A stretch of DNA of 46,508 bases from JBOGEB01 sp050743125 (GTDB lineage: Bacteria; Actinomycetota; Nitriliruptoria; Euzebyales; Egibacteraceae), in NCBI GenBank assembly GCA_050743125.1, contig JBOGEB010000012.1:1-46508 (forward strand), given 5' to 3'. Shown one piece after another: positions 1 through 7,987 of this stretch. Each line of letters begins with the position of its first letter. The first letter of the stretch is position 1. A program made the translations under genes and the position numbers. The notes beneath the pieces are model-generated. The model saw only the letters and a program-made list of their open reading frames with translations. It had not been told where the DNA came from and did not search any database.

Positions 1-506
1 TTGAAGACCGCCTCCTGGATGTGGTGGCTGTTCTCGCCCGCGAGCTTGCGCACGTGGAGGGTGATCCGCGCGTTCGCGACGAGCGCCTCGAAGAAGTGCT
101 TCGTGAGCGTGGTCTCGTACGTGCCGATGAGCTGGACGGGGGTGTCTGCGTCGTAGACGAGGTACGGGCGGCCCGACAGGTCGATCGCCACGCGGACGAG
201 CGCCTCGTCGATCGGCACGGTGGCGTCGCCGAAGCGCTCGACGCCGGCCTTGTCGCCGAGCGCCTGCGCGAGCGCCTGCCCCAGCGCGATGCCGGTGTCC
301 TCGACCGTGTGGTGGGCGTCGATGTCGAGGTCACCGCGGGTCTGCACGGCTAGGTCGAGCCGCCCGTGGCGGCCGAGCTGGTCGAGCATGTGGTCGAAGA
401 ACGGCACGCCGGTCACGATGTCGGTCATGCCGGTGCCGTCGAGGTCGAGCCGAACCTCGACCTTCGTCTCGCGCGTCTGGCGGACGATCTCGGCCCGGCG
501 GGTCAC
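1..506 (-). CDS. hisB: Imidazoleglycerol-phosphate dehydratase, 3' part off the window edge
   Basis: Sixth step of histidine biosynthesis, dehydrating imidazole glycerol phosphate to imidazole acetol phosphate. About 168 N-terminal residues are visible. They include the phosphate/metal-binding histidine motifs of the family (FFDHMLDQLGRHG near residue 40, DAHHTVEDTGIALGQAL near residue 65, and GENSHHIQEAVF at the truncated end). The start is taken as the GTG at 506-504, which overlaps the stop of the upstream DUF4276 gene by four bases (GTGA), so translation is probably coupled to it. The C-terminal portion lies beyond base 1. The family assignment is secure; the start is inferred from the overlap and from typical length. 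Confidence 0.95.
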   Translation of the reverse strand, partial: MTRRAEIVRQTRETKVEVRLDLDGTGMTDIVTGVPFFDHMLDQLGRHGRLDLAVQTRGDLDIDAHHTVEDTGIALGQALAQALGDKAGVERFGDATVPIDEALVRVAIDLSGRPYLVYDADTPVQLIGTYETTLTKHFFEALVANARITLHVRKLAGENSHHIQEAVF

Positions 507-946
507 AGCGCCACCAACGCGCGCAAGCCCGGCGAGGTGTTGCGCGCCGGGTCCATGTGGACCGCGACGGCAGTCGCCGCCCCGACCTTCTGCAACCCGC
601 CGCGGTGGTACCCGGCATCCTGGAGCACCCGCTCCAAGCGCTCCCACGTGCCGCCAGCGATGCGGTCCGGATGGCGGTACGGAGCGCGGTACTCCAGATT
701 GGTGGGCACGCCCGGATAGGCCGCGCGCAACGCGACGCAGTCGCCGAAGAACCAGGCTTCCAGCTCCTCGACCGCGAGCCGGTTGAGGACGGCGAACGGC
801 TCGCCCGGTCCGGCGACGCTTTTCGTGATCAAGCCGGCCTTCGCGGCGGCCTCATCGAGCCGAGCCTTCAACTGCGCGCAGTCCTGACGGTCCTCGTCGA
901 TGAGGACAACGATGCGCGTGTCGGCCCCATCGAGGTGCACCGTCAT
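503..946 (-). CDS. DUF4276-type protein, N-terminally short partner of the AAA ATPase
   Basis: 147 residues from an ATG that overlaps the ATPase stop (ATGA). The middle matches what I know of DUF4276: an acidic strand with VVLIDEDRQDC near residue 12 and the signature NRLAVEELEAWFFGD near residue 52. Full-length members usually carry about 70-80 further N-terminal residues with a glutamate-bearing (Toprim-like) strand. That part is missing here, because the frame opens directly at the DxD strand. DUF4276 proteins commonly pair with AAA/SMC-like ATPases in suspected defence modules; their biochemical role is not established here. The 3' end overlaps hisB. The missing N-terminus may mean a disabled effector or a short variant. 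Confidence 0.75.
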   Translation of the reverse strand: MTVHLDGADTRIVVLIDEDRQDCAQLKARLDEAAAKAGLITKSVAGPGEPFAVLNRLAVEELEAWFFGDCVALRAAYPGVPTNLEYRAPYRHPDRIAGGTWERLERVLQDAGYHRGGLQKVGAATAVAVHMDPARNTSPGLRALVAL

Positions 947-2187
947 CGTCCCCTGCCGGGTGCCGGCAGCGGGTCGCCGACCTCGAAGAACCCCTCCATC
1001 CACAGGTCGCCGAGCTTGGCGCCTTCCTCGACGAACGCCTTGACCTTCGGCATGTCTGCGGCGCGCTGCGCCCGGGTGTAGCCGTCATCGTCGCGGTGGA
1101 GCACCCACAGCTCGGGGGGCTGCAGGCCGTCGACGAAGTGCGGCGAGTGCGTGGTGACGAGCAGTTGGCTGCGAGCGGACGCCCCCCGGCACTCCTCCGC
1201 GAGCAGGGGCAGCAACCGGGGGTGGAGCTGGTTCTCCGGCTCCTCGATGCCGACCAGCGGCGCGGGCTGTGGGTCGTAGAGCACGGTGAGGTACGCGAGC
1301 ATCTTCAGCGTCCCGTCGGAGGCGAACTTCGCAAGGATCGGCTCGGCGAACGGCGCGTCTTTGATCTGCAGCAGCAGGCGGCCGTCGGCGAGCATCCTCG
1401 CATCGACCCGCTCGAGGCGGGGGACCCGTTGGGCCAAGACGTCGAGAATGCGGGCAAGACGGTCGGGGTGCTGCTCCTTCAAGTACTGGATCACGTTGGG
1501 CAGGTTGTCACCGCTCTGGGACAGCCGCTCCTGGGGGCCCGCCTCCGGCGCGCCGCGCGTGCTGTCGGCGGCGAGGTACGACAGGTACCAACCGGAGATG
1601 AACCGCCGCAGCGCGCTGACCCGCGGGTGACGCGCGAGCTGGCCGAGCGTGTTCACGGCGAGCAGCTCCGGTGACTCAAGCCGCTCTGACCCCCGCTCAT
1701 CGTGCTCCTCAGGCTTCTCACCTGAGATGACGGTGCCCTCACCGTAGTGGAAGTCGAGGAACCTGAAGGGCCGGCCCCAAGATTCCTGCGTAAAGCGTGA
1801 CTTCCGCGTCCAGCGCAGCCACTCCTCGGCAACCACAGGACCTGACTTCGTCTCGTCGATCGCGAGGTGGTAGGTGATCGGCGTCATCTCGCGCCGCTCC
1901 CGGTATCGCAGCTCGATCACGATCGGGCCGTCAGCGCCCCGGCTGCGCAGCTCCCTGAACCGGTTGCGCCGATCCCAGGCCCGGCGCAGGCCGACGGTGA
2001 AGCACTCGGACAGGAACGCGAAGACGTCGAACAGGGTCGACTTGCCGCTGCCGTTGGGTCCGAGGAGGACCGTGAGGGGGGGAAGGGGCGACTTGGCCAA
2101 GCCCAGCCTCAGGTCCCGGAGCGCCCGGTAGTTCTGAACCCGCAACGACTCGATGCGCGCGGGGGCCTGCGCAGCCACCTCGGTCAC
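943..2187 (-). CDS. AAA (AAA_21/SMC-like) ATPase embedded in the his operon
   Basis: 414 residues. The Walker A motif GPNGSGKST lies near residue 43, an ABC-type signature stretch FASDGTLKMLAYL near residue 290, the Walker B motif VGIEEPENQLHP near residue 315 and the H-loop THSPHFVDGL near residue 345. These are the hallmarks of the OLD/AAA_21 ATPases that recognise DNA or signal in two-gene defence modules. It starts at GTG 2187, overlapping the hisC stop (GTGA), and ends in an ATGA overlap with the DUF4276 gene, so the five-gene string is one translationally coupled unit. I infer an accessory (defence-like) role. Nothing in the protein suggests histidine chemistry. Confidence 0.85.
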   Translation of the reverse strand: MTEVAAQAPARIESLRVQNYRALRDLRLGLAKSPLPPLTVLLGPNGSGKSTLFDVFAFLSECFTVGLRRAWDRRNRFRELRSRGADGPIVIELRYRERREMTPITYHLAIDETKSGPVVAEEWLRWTRKSRFTQESWGRPFRFLDFHYGEGTVISGEKPEEHDERGSERLESPELLAVNTLGQLARHPRVSALRRFISGWYLSYLAADSTRGAPEAGPQERLSQSGDNLPNVIQYLKEQHPDRLARILDVLAQRVPRLERVDARMLADGRLLLQIKDAPFAEPILAKFASDGTLKMLAYLTVLYDPQPAPLVGIEEPENQLHPRLLPLLAEECRGASARSQLLVTTHSPHFVDGLQPPELWVLHRDDDGYTRAQRAADMPKVKAFVEEGAKLGDLWMEGFFEVGDPLPAPGRGR

Positions 2188-3245
2188 GGCAGCGACTCCT
2201 TCAGCGCCGCGAGGAACGCGTCGTTCTCGTCCGGGGTCCCGATGGTCACGCGCAGGCAGCCGGTCAGGCGGGGCAGGCGCGAGAAGTCCCGGACGAGCAC
2301 CCCGCGGGCGAGCAGCCGGTCGAACAGATCGACCACGCTGGTGCGGAACAGGAGGAAGTTCGCGGCCGAGTCGAAGACCTCGACGCCCGCGATCGCACAG
2401 AGCGCGGCGCGCAGGCGCTCCCGCTCGGCGACGATCTGGGCGATGTGGGCGGTGACCTCGTCGGCGAGCTCGAGCGCGACCAGGCCGGCCGCCTGCGTGA
2501 TCGCGTCGAGGTGGTAGGGCAGGCGGACCCTACGGAGGTCGTCGATCACCCAGTCGTGGGCGAGCAGGTAGCCCAGGCGCGCGCCGGCCAGCCGCCACGC
2601 CTTCGAGAACGTCCGGCACACGACGAGCCGTGGCAGGTGGTCGAGCAGGGCAACCGCCGAGTCGCCCCCGAACTCGACGTACGCCTCGTCCACGAGCACG
2701 AGCGCGCGGCCGGCGTCGTGCAGCGCCTGGACCGCGTCGAGGTCGGCCGGGATGCCGGTCGGGTTGTTCGGGCTCGCGAGGAAGACCAGGTCAGGGTCGT
2801 GCTCGGCTATTGCCCGGCGCGCGTTGGCTTCGTTGAGCCGGAACCCCGAATCGAGGTCGGCCTCGACGGTCGGGGTCATCGTCACGCGGGCGAGCAACGG
2901 GTACATCGAGTAGTCGGGGCGGAACAGCAGGAGCCGCCTGCCGGGGCCGCCGTAGGCCTGGAGCAGCTGCTGCAGAACCTCGTTCGACCCCTTCGCGGCC
3001 CAGACCCGCTCCGGAGGTAGGCCGAACCGCTCCCCCAGCGCGGTCCGCAGCGCCCACGCGCGCCGGTCCGGGTAACGGTTCAGCTCAAGCTCGCCGAGGC
3101 GCTTGGCGAGCTGGTCGGAGAAGGCCACCGGAGGGGGATACGGGGTCTCGTTCGTGTTGAGCCGGACGGGCACCGCGAGCTGCGGCGCGCCGTAGGGGAC
3201 GAGGTCGGCGAGGTCGGCACGGACCGGCAGCCGATCAGGGGTCAT
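2184..3245 (-). CDS. hisC: Histidinol-phosphate aminotransferase
   Basis: PLP-dependent aminotransferase (fold type I, class I/II) that converts imidazole acetol phosphate plus glutamate to histidinol phosphate. 353 residues, normal for HisC. The N-terminal LNTNETPYPPP motif, the substrate/PLP segment FLASPNNPTG near residue 158, the aspartate strand LVLVDEAYVEF near residue 183 and the PLP lysine in RTFSKAWRLAGARLGY near residue 212 are all visible. The ATG at 3245 overlaps the hisD stop by 11 bases, and its own TGA overlaps the ATPase start. In the standard actinobacterial order hisC is followed directly by hisB; here two extra genes intervene. Confidence 0.95.
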   Translation of the reverse strand: MTPDRLPVRADLADLVPYGAPQLAVPVRLNTNETPYPPPVAFSDQLAKRLGELELNRYPDRRAWALRTALGERFGLPPERVWAAKGSNEVLQQLLQAYGGPGRRLLLFRPDYSMYPLLARVTMTPTVEADLDSGFRLNEANARRAIAEHDPDLVFLASPNNPTGIPADLDAVQALHDAGRALVLVDEAYVEFGGDSAVALLDHLPRLVVCRTFSKAWRLAGARLGYLLAHDWVIDDLRRVRLPYHLDAITQAAGLVALELADEVTAHIAQIVAERERLRAALCAIAGVEVFDSAANFLLFRTSVVDLFDRLLARGVLVRDFSRLPRLTGCLRVTIGTPDENDAFLAALKESLP

Positions 3246-4530
3246 GGGACAGCCTCACCTGGACGGCCCGGACGTGCGCGGGCAGGTCCTCGGCCTCGCC
3301 GAGCGCCGCGACGACCGGCGCCAGCGCGGCAAGAGCCTCGGTCGAGTACTGCACCCAGTTGACCGGCACGAGGAAATCGTCCGTACGCAGGCCGCCGGTG
3401 AACCGGGCCGTGCCGCCGGTCGGGAGCGTGTGGTTCGGCCCGGCGCAGTAGTCGCCGAGGGCGACCGGCGTGCACGCGCCGACGAAGACCGCTCCGGCGG
3501 CGCGAGCCCGGGCGGCGACCGCGGCGGCGTCGGCGGTCTGGACCTCCAGGTGCTCGGGGGCGAACGCGTCGGTGACCGCGACGGCCTGGTCGAGGTCGGT
3601 GACGAGCACGCACGAGCCTTGGCCGCTCAACGCCTCGCGGATCCGCTTGGCGTGGCGGGTCCCCGCCACCTCGGCGGCGAGCGCCTCGTCCACCGCGTCG
3701 GCGAGGGCCTCGGACGGCGTGACGAGGAGGCAGGTCGCGAGCGGGTCGTGCTCGGCCTGGGCGACGAGGTCCGCGGCGACCAGCCGCGGGTCGGCCCCCT
3801 CGTCGGCGATGATCGCCACCTCGGTGACGCCGGCGTACCCGTCGATCCCGCACGCGCCGTCCGCGGCGACGAGCCGCTTCGCCTCGGCGACGTAGACGTT
3901 CCCGGGGCCGACGATCTTGTCACAGCGTGGGACCGTGTCGGTGCCGTAGGCCATGGCGGCGATCGCCTGCGCGCCCCCGATCCGGAAGACGCGGTCGGCG
4001 CCCGCGAGCGCAGCGGCGGCCAGGATCGTCCGGTTCACCCGCCCGTCAGTGCCAGGAGGCGTGCAGAGCACGACCTCGTCGACCCCGGCCACCCTCGCGG
4101 GGACGACGGTCATGAGCACGGTCGACGGGTACGCGGCGCGCCCGCCCGGCACGTACACGCCGACCCGACGGAGTGGAGAGTGCGTGACGCCGAGCACCGC
4201 GCCGTCCCGCTCGGCGCGCCAGTCCGGCGGCCGGGCGCGCTCGTGAAACCACCGGATCTGCTCTGCCGCCCGCTCGAGCGCGCCCCGCAGCGTGAGGCTC
4301 AGGCCGGCGAGCGCTGCGGTGGCCTGGGGCTCGTCGATCTCCAGCGGCCCGCCGATCCAGCCGTCGAACCGTCGAGCGAAGCGCGCGACCGCCTCGTCGC
4401 CCTCGGCCCGCACGGCGTCGAGGATGGCGCGGACCTGCTGCCGCGCCTCGTGGACGGCCTGCCCGCCCGCGCGTGGCAGCCGGCTGACGGCATCGGAGTG
4501 GTCGTCGCGAAGGTCGATGCGCGTGAGCAT
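3235..4530 (-). CDS. hisD: Histidinol dehydrogenase
   Basis: NAD- and zinc-dependent enzyme that oxidises L-histidinol to histidine in two steps. 431 residues from the ATG at 4530 (MLTRIDLRDDH), the normal length; an upstream in-frame extension lacks HisD similarity. Family motifs seen include YVPGGRAAYPSTVLM, VGPGNVYVAEAKR, QAEHDPLA (zinc/catalytic region) and AGPNHTLPTGGTARF near the C-terminus. It is the first gene of the visible his operon. The 89 bases between its start and the divergent LON-domain gene must hold both promoters; I see no clear -35/-10 pair there. Confidence 0.95.
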   Translation of the reverse strand: MLTRIDLRDDHSDAVSRLPRAGGQAVHEARQQVRAILDAVRAEGDEAVARFARRFDGWIGGPLEIDEPQATAALAGLSLTLRGALERAAEQIRWFHERARPPDWRAERDGAVLGVTHSPLRRVGVYVPGGRAAYPSTVLMTVVPARVAGVDEVVLCTPPGTDGRVNRTILAAAALAGADRVFRIGGAQAIAAMAYGTDTVPRCDKIVGPGNVYVAEAKRLVAADGACGIDGYAGVTEVAIIADEGADPRLVAADLVAQAEHDPLATCLLVTPSEALADAVDEALAAEVAGTRHAKRIREALSGQGSCVLVTDLDQAVAVTDAFAPEHLEVQTADAAAVAARARAAGAVFVGACTPVALGDYCAGPNHTLPTGGTARFTGGLRTDDFLVPVNWVQYSTEALAALAPVVAALGEAEDLPAHVRAVQVRLSHDP

Positions 4531-4619
4531 GCCTCGCACTGTACCGAGTGCGGCCCGGGCCGACGAGCGCTCTGGCGCCCCCGTCGCCGAGGTTCCACGT
4601 GGCGCTAGCCTGGCTGTCG

Positions 4620-5261
4620 ATGGAGCTGCCCCTCTTCCCACTCCACCTCGTCCTGTTTCCGGGGCGACCGCTCCCACTTCACATCTTCGAGCCGCGGTAC
4701 CGGTGCATGCTGCGGGACTGCCTCGCCGGTGACCGGCGCTTCGGCGTCCTCGCCATCCGCGCGGGCCCCGCGGCCGGGTCGGACACGGAGATCTTCGAGG
4801 TCGGGACCGTCGCCGAGATCGAGGCGGTCGAGGAGCAGCCGGACGGTCGCTCCGACATCTTCACCCGCGGGGTCCAGCGCTTCCGGCTCCTTCGTCTCGT
4901 GCCCGGGACCCCCTATCTCAAGGGCGAGGTCGAGTTCCTCGAGGAGCATTCCGCGGCCGACGGTGAGGGGATCCAGGCGAAGCAGCTGCGTGAGCTGCTC
5001 CTGTGCTACCTGGCGGGGCTCGGCGCGCCGCGGGAGCTGCTCAAGCGAATACCGAACGACCCGAACGAGCTCGCTTACTTGGCCGCCGCCGCCGTCCAGG
5101 TCGAGATCCCCGAGCAGCAGCGCCTCCTCGAGCTCGACTCCACCGCCTGTCGCCTGGAGGCCACCCTCCGCATGGTCCGCCGCGAGACCGGGCTCATGCG
5201 CCACCTCGGCACCGTCGGCTCGTTGCGCCCCCCCGGCCCCGCCGGAGCCGACCTCAACTGA
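4620..5261 (+). CDS. LON-substrate-binding-domain protein
   Basis: 213 residues. It starts with the typical ELPLFPLHLVLFPGRPLPLHIFEPRYR of the stand-alone LON N-terminal (substrate-binding) domain family, which lacks both the AAA and protease domains of Lon. The domain covers roughly residues 2-190, and the tail is proline-rich. I place the start at ATG 4620; an in-frame GTG 21 bases upstream is possible. The cellular role of these single-domain proteins is unclear (protein binding or quality control is a guess). It is transcribed divergently from hisD. Confidence 0.85.
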   Translation: MELPLFPLHLVLFPGRPLPLHIFEPRYRCMLRDCLAGDRRFGVLAIRAGPAAGSDTEIFEVGTVAEIEAVEEQPDGRSDIFTRGVQRFRLLRLVPGTPYLKGEVEFLEEHSAADGEGIQAKQLRELLLCYLAGLGAPRELLKRIPNDPNELAYLAAAAVQVEIPEQQRLLELDSTACRLEATLRMVRRETGLMRHLGTVGSLRPPGPAGADLN

Positions 5262-5534
5262 CCCGCTCCGACGACCCGCTGGTCGCCTGGGCGGTCGAGC
5301 AGGCGACCACCCTGCTGTCGCCCTTGCCGGCCCGGCTGGCGCACGTCCTGAAGGTCGGCGCCATATCCGGGACTGCGGGTCCGAGGCTTGGGCCACTGGC
5401 TGGACTCGGTCCGCGGTCGCTACGACCCAGGCGGCATCGTCATCGCCACGCTCGACGAGTCCGAGTTTCCATCTCGACGCCGTGGCGCCCGCACCGAGCG
5501 ACACCTGCGCTGGCTCGGGCGATTCATCCGATGA
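5258..5534 (+). pseudogene. Decayed fragment: HD-domain N-terminus joined to an unidentified C-terminus
   Basis: Directly after (and overlapping) the LON-domain stop, a frame reads SDDPLVAWAVEQATTLLSPL then PARLAHVLKVGA. This resembles the N-terminus of small HD-domain phosphohydrolases before their first metal histidine. The similarity stops after about 35 codons. From about 5380 a different frame gives a protein-like string ending RTERHLRWLGRFIR and a TGA at 5532-5534. No full catalytic HD motif exists. I read this as an internal deletion plus frameshift that fused two gene remnants; the second part is unrecognised. It converges on the Nudix gene, whose 3' end it overlaps by 11 bases. Confidence 0.5.
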
Positions 5535-6000
5535 ACGGCTGCAGTCGGCGCTCCAGGTAGTGCCGGATCCGCAGCCGGATCGACTCATGCATGTCGAGCC
5601 GTTCGATGTCCTCGACAGCGAAGAACCGTACCTGGAAGGACTCCTCGCTCACGCTGAGTTCGCCGCCGGCGATCCTGCAGGCGAAACAAACCGAAAACTG
5701 CTGCCGGACCTCACCGTCGGAGAACTCGACGACGTGACGAGGGTTGGAGTAAATGCCGATCAGATGATCAATCTCCACGTCGAGACCGGTCTCCTCTTTG
5801 ACTTCACGAATCGCGGTGTCTCCGATGCATTCGCCGATGTCCATCGCGCCGCCCGGAAGCGCCCAGAAGGCGTTGTCGCTGCGCTGATGCAGCAGGATCC
5901 GGCCCTGATCGTCTACTACGACGGCGGATGCACCAGGGATCAACGAGTTGGCGCGCGGCGCGTTCGGGTCGTCGTAGTAGTCAGCCCTGACCAACAGCAT
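5524..6000 (-). CDS. Nudix hydrolase
   Basis: 158 residues. A complete Nudix box lies near residues 50-72 (GGAMDIGECIGDTAIREV then KEETGL), with all three catalytic-helix glutamates of the GX5EX7REUXEEXGU pattern. Nudix enzymes hydrolyse nucleoside diphosphates linked to another group; the substrate cannot be told from sequence. ATG 6000 lies inside the 3' end of the frameshifted regulator gene upstream, and an AGGAG abuts the ATG, so it was probably translated by coupling to that gene. Regulator-Nudix pairs of this kind are frequent in actinomycete accessory DNA. Confidence 0.9.
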   Translation of the reverse strand: MLLVRADYYDDPNAPRANSLIPGASAVVVDDQGRILLHQRSDNAFWALPGGAMDIGECIGDTAIREVKEETGLDVEIDHLIGIYSNPRHVVEFSDGEVRQQFSVCFACRIAGGELSVSEESFQVRFFAVEDIERLDMHESIRLRIRHYLERRLQPFIG

Positions 6001-6390
6001 CTCCTAAGGCCATGCACTTCTCTTCCAGCAGCGCAGGTAGATCGGGGTGCAGCTCAGGAAAGAACAGCATCGCGTAGCCGAGGAGGTCGATCTGGTGTCG
6101 GGCTCCAAGCAAGAGTTGGGCCAAGCGGTTGACGGCATGTCAGCGCGATGGGCGTAGGCGGCGATGACCTCGGCGGTGCTGTCCGGGCCGGTCCGGCGGT
6201 GGGCGTCTGGCCACCGGTAGGACTGGTCCTCGGCGAGGCGGGTGGCGACAGCCCAGCGGTGGCGGGCGTGGGGGATGCGGCCGGCCAGCCAGCGCTGGAC
6301 GGTTTTGGGATCCACCTCCGCCGCGCGGGCGAGCTCATCGACGCTGACATGCGTGACCGCCATAGCGGCGCGCAACCGCTCGTTCGCCAT
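5981..6390 (-). pseudogene. HTH (XRE-like) regulator with one frameshift
   Basis: The frame from ATG 6390 gives a helix-turn-helix N-terminus: VSVDELARAAEVDPKTVQRW near residue 15, followed by RHRWAVATRLAED. After the codons for ADMPST the meaningful frame jumps by one: the continuation QLLLGARHQIDLLGYAMLFF, with PELHPDLPALLEEKCMALGD, is in another frame and ends at a TGA at 5983-5981. One inserted base near 6125-6135 would restore a protein of about 137 residues whose stop overlaps the Nudix start. I cannot separate a true mutation from an assembly error. A regulator of the downstream Nudix gene is the likely former role. Confidence 0.7.
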
Positions 6391-6497
6391 CTGCGCTCCA
6401 AAGATCCCGGCCGGGACGTCGAGAGGGTAATCCAGAAATCCTGAAACGTCCGCTGCTGCGGTTCCCTCGTCCTGGCCGCTGCGAGAGGCTGCGCGGT

Positions 6498-6800
6498 GTG
6501 AGGTGGCGAGAGGAACTCGAGCGCATATTGGAGCGTGCGGTCGCCGAGGGACGTCTTCACCTCGTGGACGTGGAGCGGCTGCCAGATCCTGGCGATCCTG
6601 CGGAGACGGCGTGCTTCGTCGCCGTGTGCACGTGTGGGCGGCGCTCGGCTGACGAGGACGCCCGCCAGCGGGCCGAGTACGCCGGCATGGCCCACGTGTG
6701 CGCGGTCCCCCGGACCGGGGGCGATCGGCATGAGCGAGGCGAGCCGGCAGAGCCGGGAGCAGCGGCAGAACGAGGTGGCGCTGAAGCTCGCGGCCCCTGA
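6498..6800 (+). CDS. Small protein with CTCG motif
   Basis: An open frame of 100 codons from GTG 6498. The convincing part is residues 1-70: an acidic N-terminus, then ACFVAVCTCGRRS, then EDARQRAEYAGMAHVCAVPR. The CTCG...AR...A...HV pattern recurs in the small protein at 7083, so the two are paralogues. The cysteines and histidine could bind a metal, but this is only inference. The last 30 codons are low-complexity and overlap the next frame at 6730, so the true stop may have been lost by a frameshift. Function unknown; the type is common in actinomycete accessory regions. Confidence 0.5.
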   Translation: MRWREELERILERAVAEGRLHLVDVERLPDPGDPAETACFVAVCTCGRRSADEDARQRAEYAGMAHVCAVPRTGGDRHERGEPAEPGAAAERGGAEARGP

Positions 6801-6914
6801 CCTGATGACCGAGCAGCAATTCGTTTCTGCGCGAAGGTCGCCGGCCTCGACCTGCCGAATAACCATGACTGCAAGGTCCTGATCGAGGTCATCCGGCAGC
6901 ATCTGCTGCGCTGA
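6730..6914 (+). pseudogene. Small helical protein gene with a frameshift
   Basis: ATG 6730 opens a frame encoding MSEASRQSREQRQNEVALKL then AAPDLMTEQQF. From 6825 the protein-like continuation FCAKVAGLDLPNNHDCKVLI, with EVIRQHLLR, lies in the +2 frame and stops at 6912-6914. Joined, they would give a protein of about 61 residues. Without the shift the first frame runs on into implausible sequence to 6882. I recognise no family. It overlaps the end of the preceding CTCG protein frame. Confidence 0.4.
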
Positions 6915-7082
6915 CACGTGCGAGGACCGTGCACAGATAAAACAAGATGTCCGCTCTGCGGACTCGGATGTGCGTAAGCGCGGTCTGGGCGGTATGCCCC
7001 CTACGCGTTCTGTGACGTGCAACGTGGCTCGGGCAGGACGAAAGAACGGTAGCACGCGCGAGCGCACAAAGAGGAGGACAAC

Positions 7083-7310
7083 GTGAATCAGGCTGTGGCG
7101 ACCTACGAGGATCACTGCGTCGAGGTTCGGGGGGCACCTCTGCCGGGCTACACCGGGCAGGTGGTCGAGCTGGTCGGCGTCTGCACATGTGGTTGGCGGT
7201 CAGGGAGCCACCAGGTTTACCTCGGGGCAAGCACCGACTGGGCGCAGCAGCGCGCCCGCCAACAGATCGAGCGGGCCCGGATCGCACACGTCCAGTCACT
7301 CCCGCGCTGA
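7083..7310 (+). CDS. Small protein with CTCG motif, paralogue of the one at 6498
   Basis: 75 residues from GTG 7083, chosen because AGAGGAGG sits seven bases upstream, the best ribosome-binding site in this part of the window. The centre reads VVELVGVCTCGWRSG and the C-terminus RARQQIERARIAHVQSLPR, matching the order of motifs in the 6498 gene. No membrane segment. Function is unknown; two cysteines plus histidines might bind a metal. It lies 13 bases before the glycosylase gene and could share its transcript. Confidence 0.7.
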   Translation: MNQAVATYEDHCVEVRGAPLPGYTGQVVELVGVCTCGWRSGSHQVYLGASTDWAQQRARQQIERARIAHVQSLPR

Positions 7311-7323
7311 CTATTGTTGCGGG

Positions 7324-7887
7324 GTGCTCGACGACCCCGCGCTCGCTGACGGCCGGTGCTGGTGGGCGACCCGTGACCCGCTCTACGTCGCCTACCACGA
7401 CGAGGAGTGGGGTCGACCGGTCACCGACGACGACCGGCTGTTCGAGAAACTCTGTCTTGAGGGATTTCAGGCCGGGCTGTCCTGGCTCGTGATCCTGCGC
7501 AAGCGCCCCGCCTTCCGCGCCGCGTTCGCCGGGTTCGACATCGAGGCGGTCGCCCGCTTCGGCGATGCCGAGGTCACGCGCCTGCTCGCCGACCCTGGCC
7601 TCGTCCGGAACCGCGCGAAGATCGAGGCGACCATCGCCAACGCCCGCGCGGCGATCGGCGTGATCGAGGAGGCCGGCTCGCTCGCCGCCTTCGTCTGGGC
7701 CTTCCAGCCCCTGCCCAAGCCCGCGCCACGGACCCCAGGTGACATCCCCTCGATGACGCCGGAGTCCACGGCCCTGTCGAAGGCGCTCAAGGCCCGCGGC
7801 TTCCGCTTCGTCGGCCCCACAACGGCCTACGCCTTCATGCAGGCCATGGGCCTCGTCAACGACCACCTCGAGGGCTGCCCGGCGCGG
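7324..7887 (+). CDS. tag: DNA-3-methyladenine glycosylase I, 3' end lost in the assembly gap
   Basis: Base-excision repair enzyme that removes 3-methyladenine from alkylated DNA. 188 residues are visible from GTG 7324. Family motifs are CWWATRDPLYVAYHDEEWG at the N-terminus (zinc cysteine/histidine region), the LCLEGFQAGLSW and ILRKRPAFRAAF segments and FRFVGPTTAYAFMQAMGLVN near the end. Only a few C-terminal codons, with the last zinc ligands, should be missing: the frame enters the run of N at DHLEGCPAR. A degenerate second copy of this 3' end lies at about 8836-8911. Confidence 0.95.
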
Positions 7888-7987
7888 NNNNNNNNNNNNN
7901 NNNNNNNNNNNNNNNNNNNNNNNNNNNNNNNNNNNNNNNNNNNNNNNNNNNNNNNNNNNNNNNNNNNNNNNNNNNNNNNNNNNNNNN
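7888..7987. other. Assembly gap (100 N)
   Basis: Exactly 100 N, the usual placeholder for a gap of unknown size. It swallows the 3' end of the glycosylase gene and the 3' end of the converging vapC remnant, so the true distance between them is unknown. Confidence 1.

Noticed and set aside
503..1003. A longer DUF4276 frame starting at 1003
   Set aside because: The added residues are the antisense-frame overlap with the ATPase end and are arginine/glycine-rich; the ATGA start at 946 fits the coupling pattern of the operon.
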